Source of the DNA: CAZSXS01 sp964611385
Lineage (GTDB): Bacteria > Bacillota > Clostridia > Lachnospirales > CAYPQA01
DNA: 64,000 nt
Assembly: GCA_964611385.1 (NCBI GenBank)
Contig: CAZSXS010000006.1
Coordinates: 1-64,000, forward strand
Direction of reading: 5' to 3'
The position numbers were made by a program, and so were the translations under genes. Position 1 is the stretch's first letter. Every line of letters starts with the position of its first letter. This document shows, piece after piece, positions 1 to 7,529 of the stretch. The notes beneath the pieces were generated by a model that ran no database searches, was not told where the DNA came from, and saw only the letters and a program-made list of their open reading frames with translations.

Positions 1-174
1 ACAACCTATAAAAACTTTCCAACTTTCTTTCCCGTTGCAAACCATCCATGTGCATGGGCTGTGGCTGCAATGCTGCAGGGGTTGTATCTTGCCGCATCAT
101 TGATTCCAGAAGGGATCGATTGATTGCCATCCTGACGAATAATTTTATACCCTGCAATGGTAGGTTTCCGGGAC
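1..174 (+). pseudogene. feoB: FeoB, left part interrupted by an integrated element (partial)
   Basis: The + frame through 48-174 reads MCMGCGCNAAGVV, then CRIIDS, RLIAILTNNF and IPCNGRFPG, the conserved central stretch of the clostridial ferrous-iron transporter FeoB, a membrane protein with a GTPase domain. The frame then enters foreign sequence at about 174, and the missing C-terminal part resumes at 6807 in the same codon phase. The gene continues left of the window. There are signs of decay: an in-frame TAA lies at 9-11, and several usually conserved residues look changed (C for F before GCN, RRDR for PRER). The frame runs on into the element to a stop at 305 and adds only nonsense residues. 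The family assignment is firm, but how far left of position 33 it holds is unclear. Confidence 0.82.
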
Positions 175-185
175 CATACAAAGGG
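165..185 (+). other. attL junction of the element
   Basis: The shared core TTTCCGGGAC (165-174) joins feoB on the left to the element on the right. The element-side arm ACCATACAAAGGG (173-185) is the inverted partner of CCCTTTCTATGGT at 6788-6800, with one mismatch. Serine integrases recognise such paired arms in attP. Confidence 0.8.
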
Positions 186-209
186 CAACAAAATGAATGT
201 CTGGGGATT

Positions 210-1841
210 CTATACACATTTGACTCTGCACATCTTACCATAAAATGCTACCCCGACTTTAACTATCCTTTTGCTCTTATCCAAATCTTCTCCATAGCGC
301 TTTAAGCTTATCTGCTCTAATGCCTCTCCCGCTTTAGTCTCTAATTCATTTTTAGTACTACATGACTTAAACTCAAAAATGAAATATTGATCAGGTTTTT
401 CCACAAGAATATCATATCTTCCGTCCCCACTTTTACGGTTAGACAATGGGTATTTACAGCGTACATCGTCATAGGCAGATAATATACCAAGCAAAAAAAT
501 GTGGTATATACGTTCACGGGTACGGTTTATATGCTCATCTTTATAAGCAGCCAAATCATGGTAGGATAGCCTGTCGTTTATAAAATACTCCAGATCGTTC
601 GAGAATTCATTAAGATTATTCGCATGATCAAACAGCGTCCTCAAACGTACTGTGCCGGAGTACAAACTTTTCAGAATAAAATCCTTCCAGACAATAAGCA
701 GTTCCTTGTTGGGCATTGAGAGCAGAACCGTACCCTTCTCTGTCCGTTTTTCGTCAAGCGTTAAGTATCCAGACTGAACCAGGAGAGAATAAAAAGCCTC
801 ATCTCCTGTATCACTTGACAATCGTTTCAATGAAATCCTGCTATCTATAAAGACTTCAACTTGTTGACCGTTAAGCAGCCTTGCGAGCGCCAGTTTACGC
901 TCGTCATTCAATATGCTTACAATCAGGTCTAAGGTTCCGCTTTTACCCCAGAAACAGTCAAAATGCCCGATGTCAATATAGGACAGTACCGAGTAAATAT
1001 TGCATATCAAATGACCATTTATTTTGATGCCATTATACCATGACTTCACTTCGTCCGTATCAATGGATGTACTTCGCTTTAATTCACCTAGTTCCCTATC
1101 CGTCAATCCATAGTCTTCCATGTAAACATCATCATCAAACACATCAAAGGTCTTAATATTATTCAGTCCGCTAAACATACTTTCGTGAGAAATCCGCATT
1201 ACTCCTGTCAGCAGGGCTTTTTCAAGATATGGGTTACCTTTCAAACCAGTGGATAGTAGTGCTGTTTCAAATTCCTTTATCTCATCATATAGATCAGAAT
1301 TGTAGTGATCCATTAACAGCTTGTCGTATTCATCTATCAAGATATAGGAGCGCCTGCCCGTAACCTCATATACCACTTCGGTAAGGAACAGCAATCCATC
1401 CGACGCTGCATCAGTGTTACTGATGAATCTGCTATATCGCCTTTTTAGATAACCCTTAAAATTGTCGGGATTAATAACGGAGCTTAGGTGCTTGTCAATC
1501 TGCTCAATGATTTGCTCCTTATAGAATTTTGGGCTAAGTCCTTTAAAATCAAAATAAAAAACCGAAGAGGAATTAACCTTACTCCATACAGAGCTTGTTT
1601 CAATGTACAATCCCTTGAATAAATGCCTATAATCTGTTTTATCTGTAAGAAAGCAACGAATCATATCCATGTTTAGGCTTTTACCAAGCCTCCGTTGTCT
1701 GGCCACAAGTTGCACGCTGCTTGCCTCATTCAAAAAATTTTCAATCTGTTTTGTTTTATCAACATAGAGGTTTCCGTTCGTAATCATGCGCTCAAAGGAT
1801 GATACGCTTAAATCAATTTTTTTACTATCCCCAACGATCAT
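210..1841 (-). CDS. AAA-ATPase-like protein with C-terminal PD-(D/E)XK nuclease-fold domain
   Basis: This 543-residue protein matches the AAA-ATPase-like plus PDDEXK_9 architecture (formerly DUF1703), widespread in anaerobes and of unclear function. The N-terminal part has a P-loop variant RQRRLGKSL at about residues 48-56 and a Walker B-type LIDEYDK at about 168-173. The C-terminal part shows the nuclease-fold signature YDILV with D477, then EFK at 490-492, and ends with the typical VGVAFYGK. The ATG is preceded by GAGGGAT. It is the leftmost cargo gene of the element, and its 3' end lies about 35 bp from attL. A 16-bp perfect palindrome overlaps the likely promoter. Any role as a defence or nucleic-acid enzyme is inferred from the fold only. 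Confidence 0.85.
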   Translation of the reverse strand: MIVGDSKKIDLSVSSFERMITNGNLYVDKTKQIENFLNEASSVQLVARQRRLGKSLNMDMIRCFLTDKTDYRHLFKGLYIETSSVWSKVNSSSVFYFDFKGLSPKFYKEQIIEQIDKHLSSVINPDNFKGYLKRRYSRFISNTDAASDGLLFLTEVVYEVTGRRSYILIDEYDKLLMDHYNSDLYDEIKEFETALLSTGLKGNPYLEKALLTGVMRISHESMFSGLNNIKTFDVFDDDVYMEDYGLTDRELGELKRSTSIDTDEVKSWYNGIKINGHLICNIYSVLSYIDIGHFDCFWGKSGTLDLIVSILNDERKLALARLLNGQQVEVFIDSRISLKRLSSDTGDEAFYSLLVQSGYLTLDEKRTEKGTVLLSMPNKELLIVWKDFILKSLYSGTVRLRTLFDHANNLNEFSNDLEYFINDRLSYHDLAAYKDEHINRTRERIYHIFLLGILSAYDDVRCKYPLSNRKSGDGRYDILVEKPDQYFIFEFKSCSTKNELETKAGEALEQISLKRYGEDLDKSKRIVKVGVAFYGKMCRVKCV

Positions 1842-1876
1842 TGTTATCCCTCTTTTCTATGCTCATCCGTTTTTGT

Positions 1877-1910
1877 TTTAGTATATACTAAACAGCAATA
1901 AAGTAAAGCC
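1877..1910 (-). promoter_or_regulatory. Promoter with a perfect 16-bp palindrome upstream of the ATPase gene
   Basis: The palindrome TTTAGTATATACTAAA (1877-1892) lies 36 bp before the minus-strand start at 1841. On the minus strand TTTACT, 16 bp and TATACT form a sigma-A-like promoter whose -10 box is inside the palindrome. This suggests an operator, but the regulator is unknown. Confidence 0.5.
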
Positions 1911-1933
1911 CCCATACCATGTATGGGGGCTTT
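1905..1933 (-). terminator. Terminator after the sigma-factor gene
   Basis: The inverted repeat AAAGCCCCCATAC / GTATGGGGGCTTT has a very short loop and lies 12 bp past the sigma-factor stop codon. The following minus strand is T-rich (CTTTACTTTATT). Confidence 0.65.
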
Positions 1934-1944
1934 GCTCTGTTTAC

Positions 1945-3537
1945 TTACTTCTCTAGAATATAACAAGCGACAGGCATTTTTGCTGTTTTTTCCGGTATAA
2001 TTAAAAATCCCTTATCATAAAGTGCTTTGAGCAATTCCATTGTTGAGTAAAACATAATTTCAGTAGCCGTGTATCCTTTTGCATATTCTTTCAATCGAGG
2101 GGGTAAGGTTGCTTTGACTATCCTTGTTAGGTTCTCAAAAATTTCCTTGCAATGCGGCTGAATGAAGGTAGATAATTCTGCATTGATCTCATCAAAAATC
2201 TTCTGTGCTTTTTTCGTTGTTACCGCCACATCACAAATAAGCTTTTCTCCTCTTTTCAGTATATATCCCTGCTCGATAAGTTCTGCATATAGTTCCTTGT
2301 CCGTATCTTTGGTTTCCCCAAGATAGGCATCATAAAGTGCTTGCGCTTTTGGAACACTTCTCAATTCATCTTGATGATGGTATTTGCCAAATATACAAAC
2401 ATCCGTAGGGTAAACAGTACATTTTTCAAGAAAGGTGGGTGTGCGTCCTGCTCCCCATACAGGCTTTGCTTCTTCCGCAGCAAAGATAAACGCCCTTGCT
2501 CCGCAAGATAGGATAACAGGATAATCGGCATCGGAAAGCTTTAAAAGAGAAGGATCGAAATCAATAATGCCTGTCATTAAATGCCATGCATATCGGCTAT
2601 CCTCTGCTTCGTACTTGAAAATACCAGAGGATCTAAGCTGCGGCAAATATTGAGTAAACAGTTCTATAACCTTTGGAGCATATGTCTTCATAAGGTTTTC
2701 AAATTGTAATTTGACTTGCTTTAAGCTTTCTTTTTTCAGGATGAAGAAATGGGTACGATATTTGCCCTTGGACTGTTCTATGATTGTTCCCGACTCTACT
2801 AACAGGCTGATTTCGTCTTCTATATACACTGCCGGAGTGCCGGTTTGAAGTGAAATTTCACTGATGTTTTGCACCTTATCATAACAAATAAGAGCAATTT
2901 GGCAAGGAAGTTTACGTTGATATACCTTCCAAATATTAACTCCTGAAAAATCAATTCCGGAATAGTAAATGGAAAAATCGGATGGATTATAGCTTTTTTC
3001 ACCTGTGGTGTCATCCATTATAAATGCCTCCTTAAGCTGCTTTCTGCCCTTTGACAGATAAAACTTTACCATTTCAACAGATATACAAAGCTTTGTAGCG
3101 ATTTCGGCAATGCTCATTTCTTCAAAATAAAAATAAACGAGGCAGCGGCGGTACAGTGATGAAAGAAACGACAGCTTTTTGCGTAAAAGTCCCATTTCCT
3201 CTGTCTGCATGAGTGTAACAAGCATATTTTCAGAACTGTCCGATATTTGCCCAATATATTCAATGTTTTCATCAAGAGTGATCTTTCTGTTCTTGTGAAG
3301 CCAGCGCTTGTAGGTGTTATGAGCGATTGACCATAGGTATGCGTTGAAGTTTTCACTGCATTTATTTCTGTGAATCGCTTTTACACATTCCAAAGCAATT
3401 TCTTGCGACAACTCCTCAGCTTCGTTTACCGTACTCGTCCGTTTATGAGCAAAGGCCAAAAATGCTTCAAGGTATTCATTTGCCAATAGATCAAGTTTAT
3501 TTTTGATTACGTCTTCCAAGAACATCCCTCCTTCCAA
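1945..3537 (-). CDS. Sigma-70 family (ECF-like) sigma factor with long C-terminal extension
   Basis: Residues about 15-85 resemble sigma region 2 (EELSQEIALECVKAI, then YLWSIAHNTYKRWL). Residues about 120-170 resemble region 4, with a helix-turn-helix MSIAEIATKLCISVEMVKFYLSKG. Some 350 further residues follow that I cannot assign. They contain a winged-helix-like stretch (VQNISEISLQTGTPAVYIEDEISLLVESG), and such extensions may act as built-in regulators. The first in-frame start is a TTG at 3537 without a good ribosome site. AAGGAGGG lies immediately before ATG 3525 (too close) and 6 nt before TTG 3519, so translation probably starts at 3519. It is cargo of the element, and which genes it controls is unknown. 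Confidence 0.8.
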   Translation of the reverse strand: MEGGMFLEDVIKNKLDLLANEYLEAFLAFAHKRTSTVNEAEELSQEIALECVKAIHRNKCSENFNAYLWSIAHNTYKRWLHKNRKITLDENIEYIGQISDSSENMLVTLMQTEEMGLLRKKLSFLSSLYRRCLVYFYFEEMSIAEIATKLCISVEMVKFYLSKGRKQLKEAFIMDDTTGEKSYNPSDFSIYYSGIDFSGVNIWKVYQRKLPCQIALICYDKVQNISEISLQTGTPAVYIEDEISLLVESGTIIEQSKGKYRTHFFILKKESLKQVKLQFENLMKTYAPKVIELFTQYLPQLRSSGIFKYEAEDSRYAWHLMTGIIDFDPSLLKLSDADYPVILSCGARAFIFAAEEAKPVWGAGRTPTFLEKCTVYPTDVCIFGKYHHQDELRSVPKAQALYDAYLGETKDTDKELYAELIEQGYILKRGEKLICDVAVTTKKAQKIFDEINAELSTFIQPHCKEIFENLTRIVKATLPPRLKEYAKGYTATEIMFYSTMELLKALYDKGFLIIPEKTAKMPVACYILEK

Positions 3538-3619
3538 AGCCTTGTATAAGCATTCATTGTGCGCACAATTTTACTTACACCTATATAGTAACTTTAAGCA
3601 ATGAAAAGATAAGCGAATT

Positions 3620-4330
3620 CTAAATATTAATTCTGTTATTGTAATCCAGTGGAAGTCGATCCTCATAGATGTGGGACAAATCCGATAAGCAAAGGCATTT
3701 AGGGGTTGTCAGTCCATTGGTATGATTTTCAAAATGCAAAATTGTTATGCTCGATAGGGATAAGTCAAACGTTGCCCAAAAAATCTGCGGAGGTATGGCT
3801 AAAAGCTGGGAAAGCCAAGTCAAACCAAAGCCCTGATGACAGAAAACTGCAACCCGCTTATCGTTCGGTTCGAGAATTTTGTAAATACAACCCTGCCGCT
3901 CATATCCTAACCGCTTTAAAAAAGCATCCGAATCACGTTCGATCCGCTCATAGCCAATACGAGCCCCCGGTACATGCTGAAAGCACTCCAAGGTCTCCCA
4001 CCCCTGATACAGATTGATTGTATCGTCATTTTTGTAGTTTGTGTTCTGCTGTGAGAAACACCAGTTTTTATTCCCAGCCGCGTTGACTCCGGCCAACTGA
4101 TCCCAAGCCAGTTGCTCACTGCACCACTCCTCAATCATGCATGTCTTGTTTAGTAATTCACAGGTAGGCTGGGCGGTCTCCCTAGCTCGTCCCATGGGTG
4201 AGCTGTAAATTTCGTCAAGACCATGCACCGCTAAGCGCCTTGCAACTGCCTCTGCTTGCCTCTTGCCCTTCGGCGTTAAGCAATCGTCTCGGTAATTTGG
4301 ATCTCCATGGCGAATGATATACAATAACAT
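3620..4330 (-). CDS. Histidine phosphatase family protein (phosphoglycerate mutase-like)
   Basis: The 236-residue protein opens with IIRHGDPNYRDDCLTPKGKRQA, the catalytic RHG motif of the histidine phosphatase superfamily, with the phospho-accepting His at residue 8. The second block IYSSPMGRARETA supplies the conserved Arg, and VAVFCHQGFGL near residue 170 supplies the second catalytic His. Members dephosphorylate small metabolites or proteins, and the substrate cannot be told from sequence. It lies in the element upstream of the sigma-factor gene on the same strand (82-bp gap), so the two may be cotranscribed. Confidence 0.85.
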   Translation of the reverse strand: MLLYIIRHGDPNYRDDCLTPKGKRQAEAVARRLAVHGLDEIYSSPMGRARETAQPTCELLNKTCMIEEWCSEQLAWDQLAGVNAAGNKNWCFSQQNTNYKNDDTINLYQGWETLECFQHVPGARIGYERIERDSDAFLKRLGYERQGCIYKILEPNDKRVAVFCHQGFGLTWLSQLLAIPPQIFWATFDLSLSSITILHFENHTNGLTTPKCLCLSDLSHIYEDRLPLDYNNRINI

Positions 4331-4420
4331 TTTTAGTCCTCCCTATTTTCTGTATCATTTTGGATTCGTTTTCTCTGACAGTGATTATAAGTCAAATTAG
4401 CAAGTGACTCAAGGCATATT

Positions 4421-4600
4421 GGTAATTTCTCTCCAGAGAGCCACAGCATATTTGAGATCAATAAACTGGATTCCTATAGGGTGGAGCTTAACCTCGAAGC
4501 CGAAAAAAATTTAGCGTCTGCAAGTAAGCTGAAAACAGATTATGAGAAGGTCAAATACGTGCACGACCGATTGGTAGAATGAATTACCTATCAATTAAGT
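4421..4600 (+). pseudogene. Remnant resembling a transglutaminase-like domain
   Basis: The 334 bases between the phosphatase and the next ORF hold a + strand open stretch (frame of 4421) reading FEINKLDSYRVELNLEAEKN and ending KVKYVHDRLVE, then TGA, then ITYQL in the same frame. VKYVHDxLVxxITY is characteristic of the start of transglutaminase-core domains. No start codon or catalytic Cys/His/Asp set is present, so it is a broken fragment, probably left from an earlier insertion. The match is by eye on a short segment. Confidence 0.45.
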
Positions 4601-4617
4601 CATTATTAAAACGCAAA

Positions 4618-4652
4618 CAGAGGGGTAACAGAATTGATTCTGCTACCCCTCT
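4618..4652 (-). terminator. Terminator after the small ORF
   Basis: CAGAGGGGTA with CAGAAT pairs with ATTCTG and TACCCCTCTG around a short loop. It lies 13 bp beyond the stop of the small minus-strand gene and is also followed by TTTTATT on the plus strand, so it may work both ways. Confidence 0.65.
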
Positions 4653-4664
4653 GTTTTATTGTAC

Positions 4665-4901
4665 TTATAACAAAGACCTTGATCCTACTTGACGTTTTTC
4701 AGCATTCTGAGCTTCCATCTGCTTTATATTTTCCATAATTCTGCTAATCACCGCCAACTTTTGCTCCATTGTAAAAGTTGATTGATTGAGCCTGCATTCA
4801 ATGATTTGAGAATGGAATTCCGCAATCCTGCCAGATAAGTTTTGAGAATTTTTGTCTTCAACCTTATGTATGATCATGTTTTGTATTTGGGCTTTTTTCA
4901 T
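4665..4901 (-). CDS. Small protein divergent from the recombinase gene
   Basis: A 78-residue, mostly helical, charged protein containing HKVEDKNSQNLSGRIAEFHS and MEQKLAVISRIMENIKQMEA. I do not recognise the family. ATG 4901 is chosen over ATG 4907 because GAGGGG then has 8-nt spacing. It is transcribed away from the recombinase and has its own terminator. Position and size would fit an accessory or directionality factor for the recombinase, but nothing in the sequence proves this. Confidence 0.55.
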   Translation of the reverse strand: MKKAQIQNMIIHKVEDKNSQNLSGRIAEFHSQIIECRLNQSTFTMEQKLAVISRIMENIKQMEAQNAEKRQVGSRSLL

Positions 4902-5055
4902 GTTCATACCCCTCAGTAAGTGCTGAATACATCCTATGAAAAGCTTAGTTTGTCTTATGACAGACAGCTCAAGTAATAATAGGCGGGGAAGTCATATTGA
5001 GGAAATGCGGCTAATATACTGTGAACAAAGTCACACTGTTCAAGAGGTGAATACC

Positions 5056-6696
5056 TTGCGGATAGCAATATACAGTCGCAAATCCGTCTATACTGGTAAA
5101 GGTGATTCGATCGAAAATCAAATCGAAATGTGTAAACAATATATCGCTTCAAAGCTAAGCGGCATCACCGAACAGGATATCAGCATCTATGAGGACGAGG
5201 GTTTTTCCGCCAAAAACACAGACAGGCCGCAGTTTCAGAAGTTACTTAAGGAGATCAAGCTCAAGCGGATCGATACGGTTGTGTGCTACCGTCTTGACAG
5301 AATCAGCCGTAATGTCAGTGATTTTGCCGCACTGATTGAGGAGTTAAACCAGCTCAATGTATCCTTTATCTGTATAAAAGAGGAGTTTGACACTTCAAAG
5401 CCCATGGGCAAGGCCATGATGTTTATAGCCTCTGTTTTCGCTCAGCTTGAGCGTGAAACCTTAGCAGAGCGTGTTCGTGATAATATGTTCATGTTGGCGA
5501 GAACAGGTCGTTGGTTAGGCGGTACGGCTCCTACAGGCTTTGTATCTGAGACTATAGAAAAGATTGATATAGACGGTAAAACAAAAAGCACCTGTAAACT
5601 AAAGTTTGATCCAGTAGAGATAGAAATTGTAAAAATCCTATTTCAAAAATTCATGGAGCTTCAATCCATTTCAGCTGTAAGCAAGTATTTAATTGAAGCC
5701 AATCTTAGGTCAAGAACAGGCAAATGGTATTCTCTGTTAGGCATTAAGCAAATTTTAGAAAATCCTGTTTATTGTATCGCAGATTCAGACGCAAGAGCTT
5801 ACTTCATTGCGCAGGACTCAGATGTCTGCTTCAAGGAAGAAGACTGCTCCGACCGGCTAGGTCTATTATCCTATAATAAACGTGACCATAAGAAAAAACA
5901 CGCACCTCGTCAAGCCAAATCTGAATGGATCATTGCGATAGGGAAACATGAGGGGATCATAAGCGGGAAGCAATGGGTGAGCATTCAAACCATACTGGAA
6001 GCCAACAAACCTACCGCCCGCCAACAAACTGAAAATCCTGTCGCTAAAATGCATAACGGCTATTCGCTGCTTTCAGGCATGATCTTTTGCAGGAAATGCG
6101 GGAGCAAAATGTTTGCAAATACGCGTAAGGGTAAATGTAACAAGCAATTGTTTGATTATGTATGCAAAACTAAGCTGCTCGGTGGCAAAAAGCTCTGTGA
6201 CAGCAAAAATCTGAACGGGCAGCAAACAGATGAGCTTGTTTGTAATTACTTGACGGACTTTACATACGAAAGCCTCCAAACCCACATGCTCCTTCACAAA
6301 CTGAAAAAATCTCTGCAGAGCCAAGAACAAGCAAACCCTTTAGCGGAGCTTGAGCTCAAAATTCACAAATGTAATTGCGAAATGGAAAATTTAATTCGCA
6401 CCTTAACACAGCCTAATCTTGTACAAGCGTTGATACAAGCTGTGAATGCAAAAGTTTCTACACTTTCAGCAGAGCTTGACAAGCTCAATTCTGAGAAAGA
6501 ACGCTTGCTCAACGCTATAAATCCACCATCCGATAGGGAACTCCAGCTAGATCAATTCTCCAATACCCTTTCAAGCCTAAAGTCTTGCCTGAAGGATTTA
6601 ACAATTCAAGAAAAACGCACACTCGTGAAGCTGTTCATTCAAAAACTAGAATGGGATGGCTCCGATCTCCATCTTTTTACATACGCTGAATCATAA
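5056..6696 (+). CDS. Large serine recombinase (site-specific integrase)
   Basis: From the chosen TTG start the protein has 546 residues, a normal size for large serine integrases. The resolvase domain begins RIAIYSRKS with catalytic Ser7, followed by SIENQIEMCKQYI, YEDEGFSAKNTDRP, CYRLDRISRN and QLERETLAERV. The recombinase domain follows, then a zinc ribbon (FCRKCGSKM ... YVCKTK ... LCDSK) and a C-terminal coiled coil. AGAGGTGA sits 5 nt before TTG 5056, whereas the ATG at 4936 would add 40 unrelated residues. It presumably integrated this element into feoB by recombining attP and attB. Its last codons lie in a 39-bp tandem repeat. Confidence 0.93.
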   Translation: MRIAIYSRKSVYTGKGDSIENQIEMCKQYIASKLSGITEQDISIYEDEGFSAKNTDRPQFQKLLKEIKLKRIDTVVCYRLDRISRNVSDFAALIEELNQLNVSFICIKEEFDTSKPMGKAMMFIASVFAQLERETLAERVRDNMFMLARTGRWLGGTAPTGFVSETIEKIDIDGKTKSTCKLKFDPVEIEIVKILFQKFMELQSISAVSKYLIEANLRSRTGKWYSLLGIKQILENPVYCIADSDARAYFIAQDSDVCFKEEDCSDRLGLLSYNKRDHKKKHAPRQAKSEWIIAIGKHEGIISGKQWVSIQTILEANKPTARQQTENPVAKMHNGYSLLSGMIFCRKCGSKMFANTRKGKCNKQLFDYVCKTKLLGGKKLCDSKNLNGQQTDELVCNYLTDFTYESLQTHMLLHKLKKSLQSQEQANPLAELELKIHKCNCEMENLIRTLTQPNLVQALIQAVNAKVSTLSAELDKLNSEKERLLNAINPPSDRELQLDQFSNTLSSLKSCLKDLTIQEKRTLVKLFIQKLEWDGSDLHLFTYAES

Positions 6697-6777
6697 GATT
6701 CCGATCTCCATCTTTTTACATACACTGAATCATAAAGCTCCGATCTCTATCTTTTTACATACGCTGAATCGTAGACC
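6661..6777 (+). repeat. Three 39-bp tandem repeats at the recombinase 3' end
   Basis: Units begin at 6661, 6700 and 6739, each close to TCCGATCTCCATCTTTTTAC plus a shorter second half. The first unit encodes the recombinase C-terminus SDLHLFTYAES and its stop, and the other two are near copies of the same segment including a stop. The array lies about 10 bp inside the attR arm. It is a local triplication with no spacers. Confidence 0.93.
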
Positions 6778-6787
6778 CCCAAAATCC

Positions 6788-6816
6788 CCCTTTCTATGGT
6801 TGCGGATTTCCGGGAC
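6788..6816 (+). other. attR junction of the element
   Basis: The element-side arm CCCTTTCTATGGT (6788-6800) is followed by the shared core TTTCCGGGAC (6807-6816), after which feoB coding sequence resumes. With the arm at 173-185 it would form attP as 13-bp inverted arms around 14 bp. Confidence 0.8.
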
Positions 6817-7523
6817 TGATCTTGATTTCTACCCTCTTCTTTGCCACAGGATATTCCTTAACGGTTGCACTCAGCATCTTTGTCATAATCGTCCTGGCGG
6901 TTTTGACTACGCTGGTAGTTTCCAAGCTTCTGTCCATGACCATCTTAAAAGGAGAGCCTTCTCACTTTATGATGGAACTGCCCCCTTACCGAAGGCCAAA
7001 AGTGTTGCAGGTCATTGCAAGAAGTGTGGTAGACAAAACGCTAACGGTCTTGGGGCGGGCGGTTGCAGTGGCAGCACCAGCCGGTATTTTGATCTGGCTG
7101 CTGCAAAACATTACCATAGACCAAATTCCGCTCCTTGGCCACATCAGTGCCTTTTTAAACCCCTTAGCACAATTGATGGGATTGGACGGGGTCATTCTGG
7201 CAGCCTTTATCATCGGGATACCGGCCAACGAAATTGTGATTCCCATCATACTCATGTGTTACTTGGGGAGTGGCAGCCTGCATGAAGTCAGTTCCTTACA
7301 GGAACTTGGACAGCTTTTGATCCAAAACGGGTGGACGCTAAAAACAGCCGTCTGTACTATTTTATTTTCCTTAAACCATTTCCCGTGTGCTACCACTCTT
7401 TTGACAATAAAAAAGGAGACCAATAGCTTTCTATGGTCTTCCTTAGCGTTTCTGATTCCGACAGCAGCCGGAATGCTTTTGTGCTTCATTACGGCTTTCC
7501 TTTTTGGAATATTTGGTTATTAA
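6807..7523 (+). pseudogene. feoB: FeoB, C-terminal part (right part of the split gene)
   Basis: From the core the frame reads FPGLILISTLFF and continues through VSKLLSMTILKGEPS, FMMELPPYRRPK, TLTVLGRAVAVAAPAG and NHFPCATTLLTIKKETNS to a stop at 7523. These are the last transmembrane segments of FeoB, the ferrous-iron permease. No start with a good ribosome site exists; a TTG at 6822 is possible but unconvincing. Unlike the left part, this piece looks uncorrupted. It converges on spo0A with a 6-bp gap. Without excision of the element it should give no working transporter. Confidence 0.9.
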
Positions 7524-7529
7524 TCTCGT

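Larger units (their letters stand above)
165..6816 (+). mobile_element. Integrative element inserted in feoB (large serine recombinase type)
   Basis: A 6.64-kb insertion separates the two parts of feoB. The 10-bp core TTTCCGGGAC is present at both junctions (165-174 and 6807-6816), and FeoB codons match up exactly when one core is removed. The recombinase gene lies at the right end and reads toward it, as in many serine-integrase elements. Cargo on the minus strand is an AAA-ATPase/nuclease-fold protein, a sigma factor, a histidine phosphatase and a small ORF. No relaxase, replication or phage structural gene is present, so movement between cells would need a helper. Boundaries come from sequence comparison within the window; the exact crossover within the core is inferred. 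Confidence 0.88.

Noticed and set aside
4665..4901. Excisionase/directionality factor
   Set aside because: Only position and size suggest it; no motif of a known directionality factor is visible, so it is listed as an unknown small protein.
6661..6777. Short CRISPR array
   Set aside because: Units are directly adjacent with no spacers and derive from the recombinase coding end; no cas gene is nearby.
6656..7285. 209-codon + strand ORF over the tandem repeat and feoB
   Set aside because: It is a different frame from both the recombinase and FeoB, and its repetitive start only reflects the 39-bp repeat.
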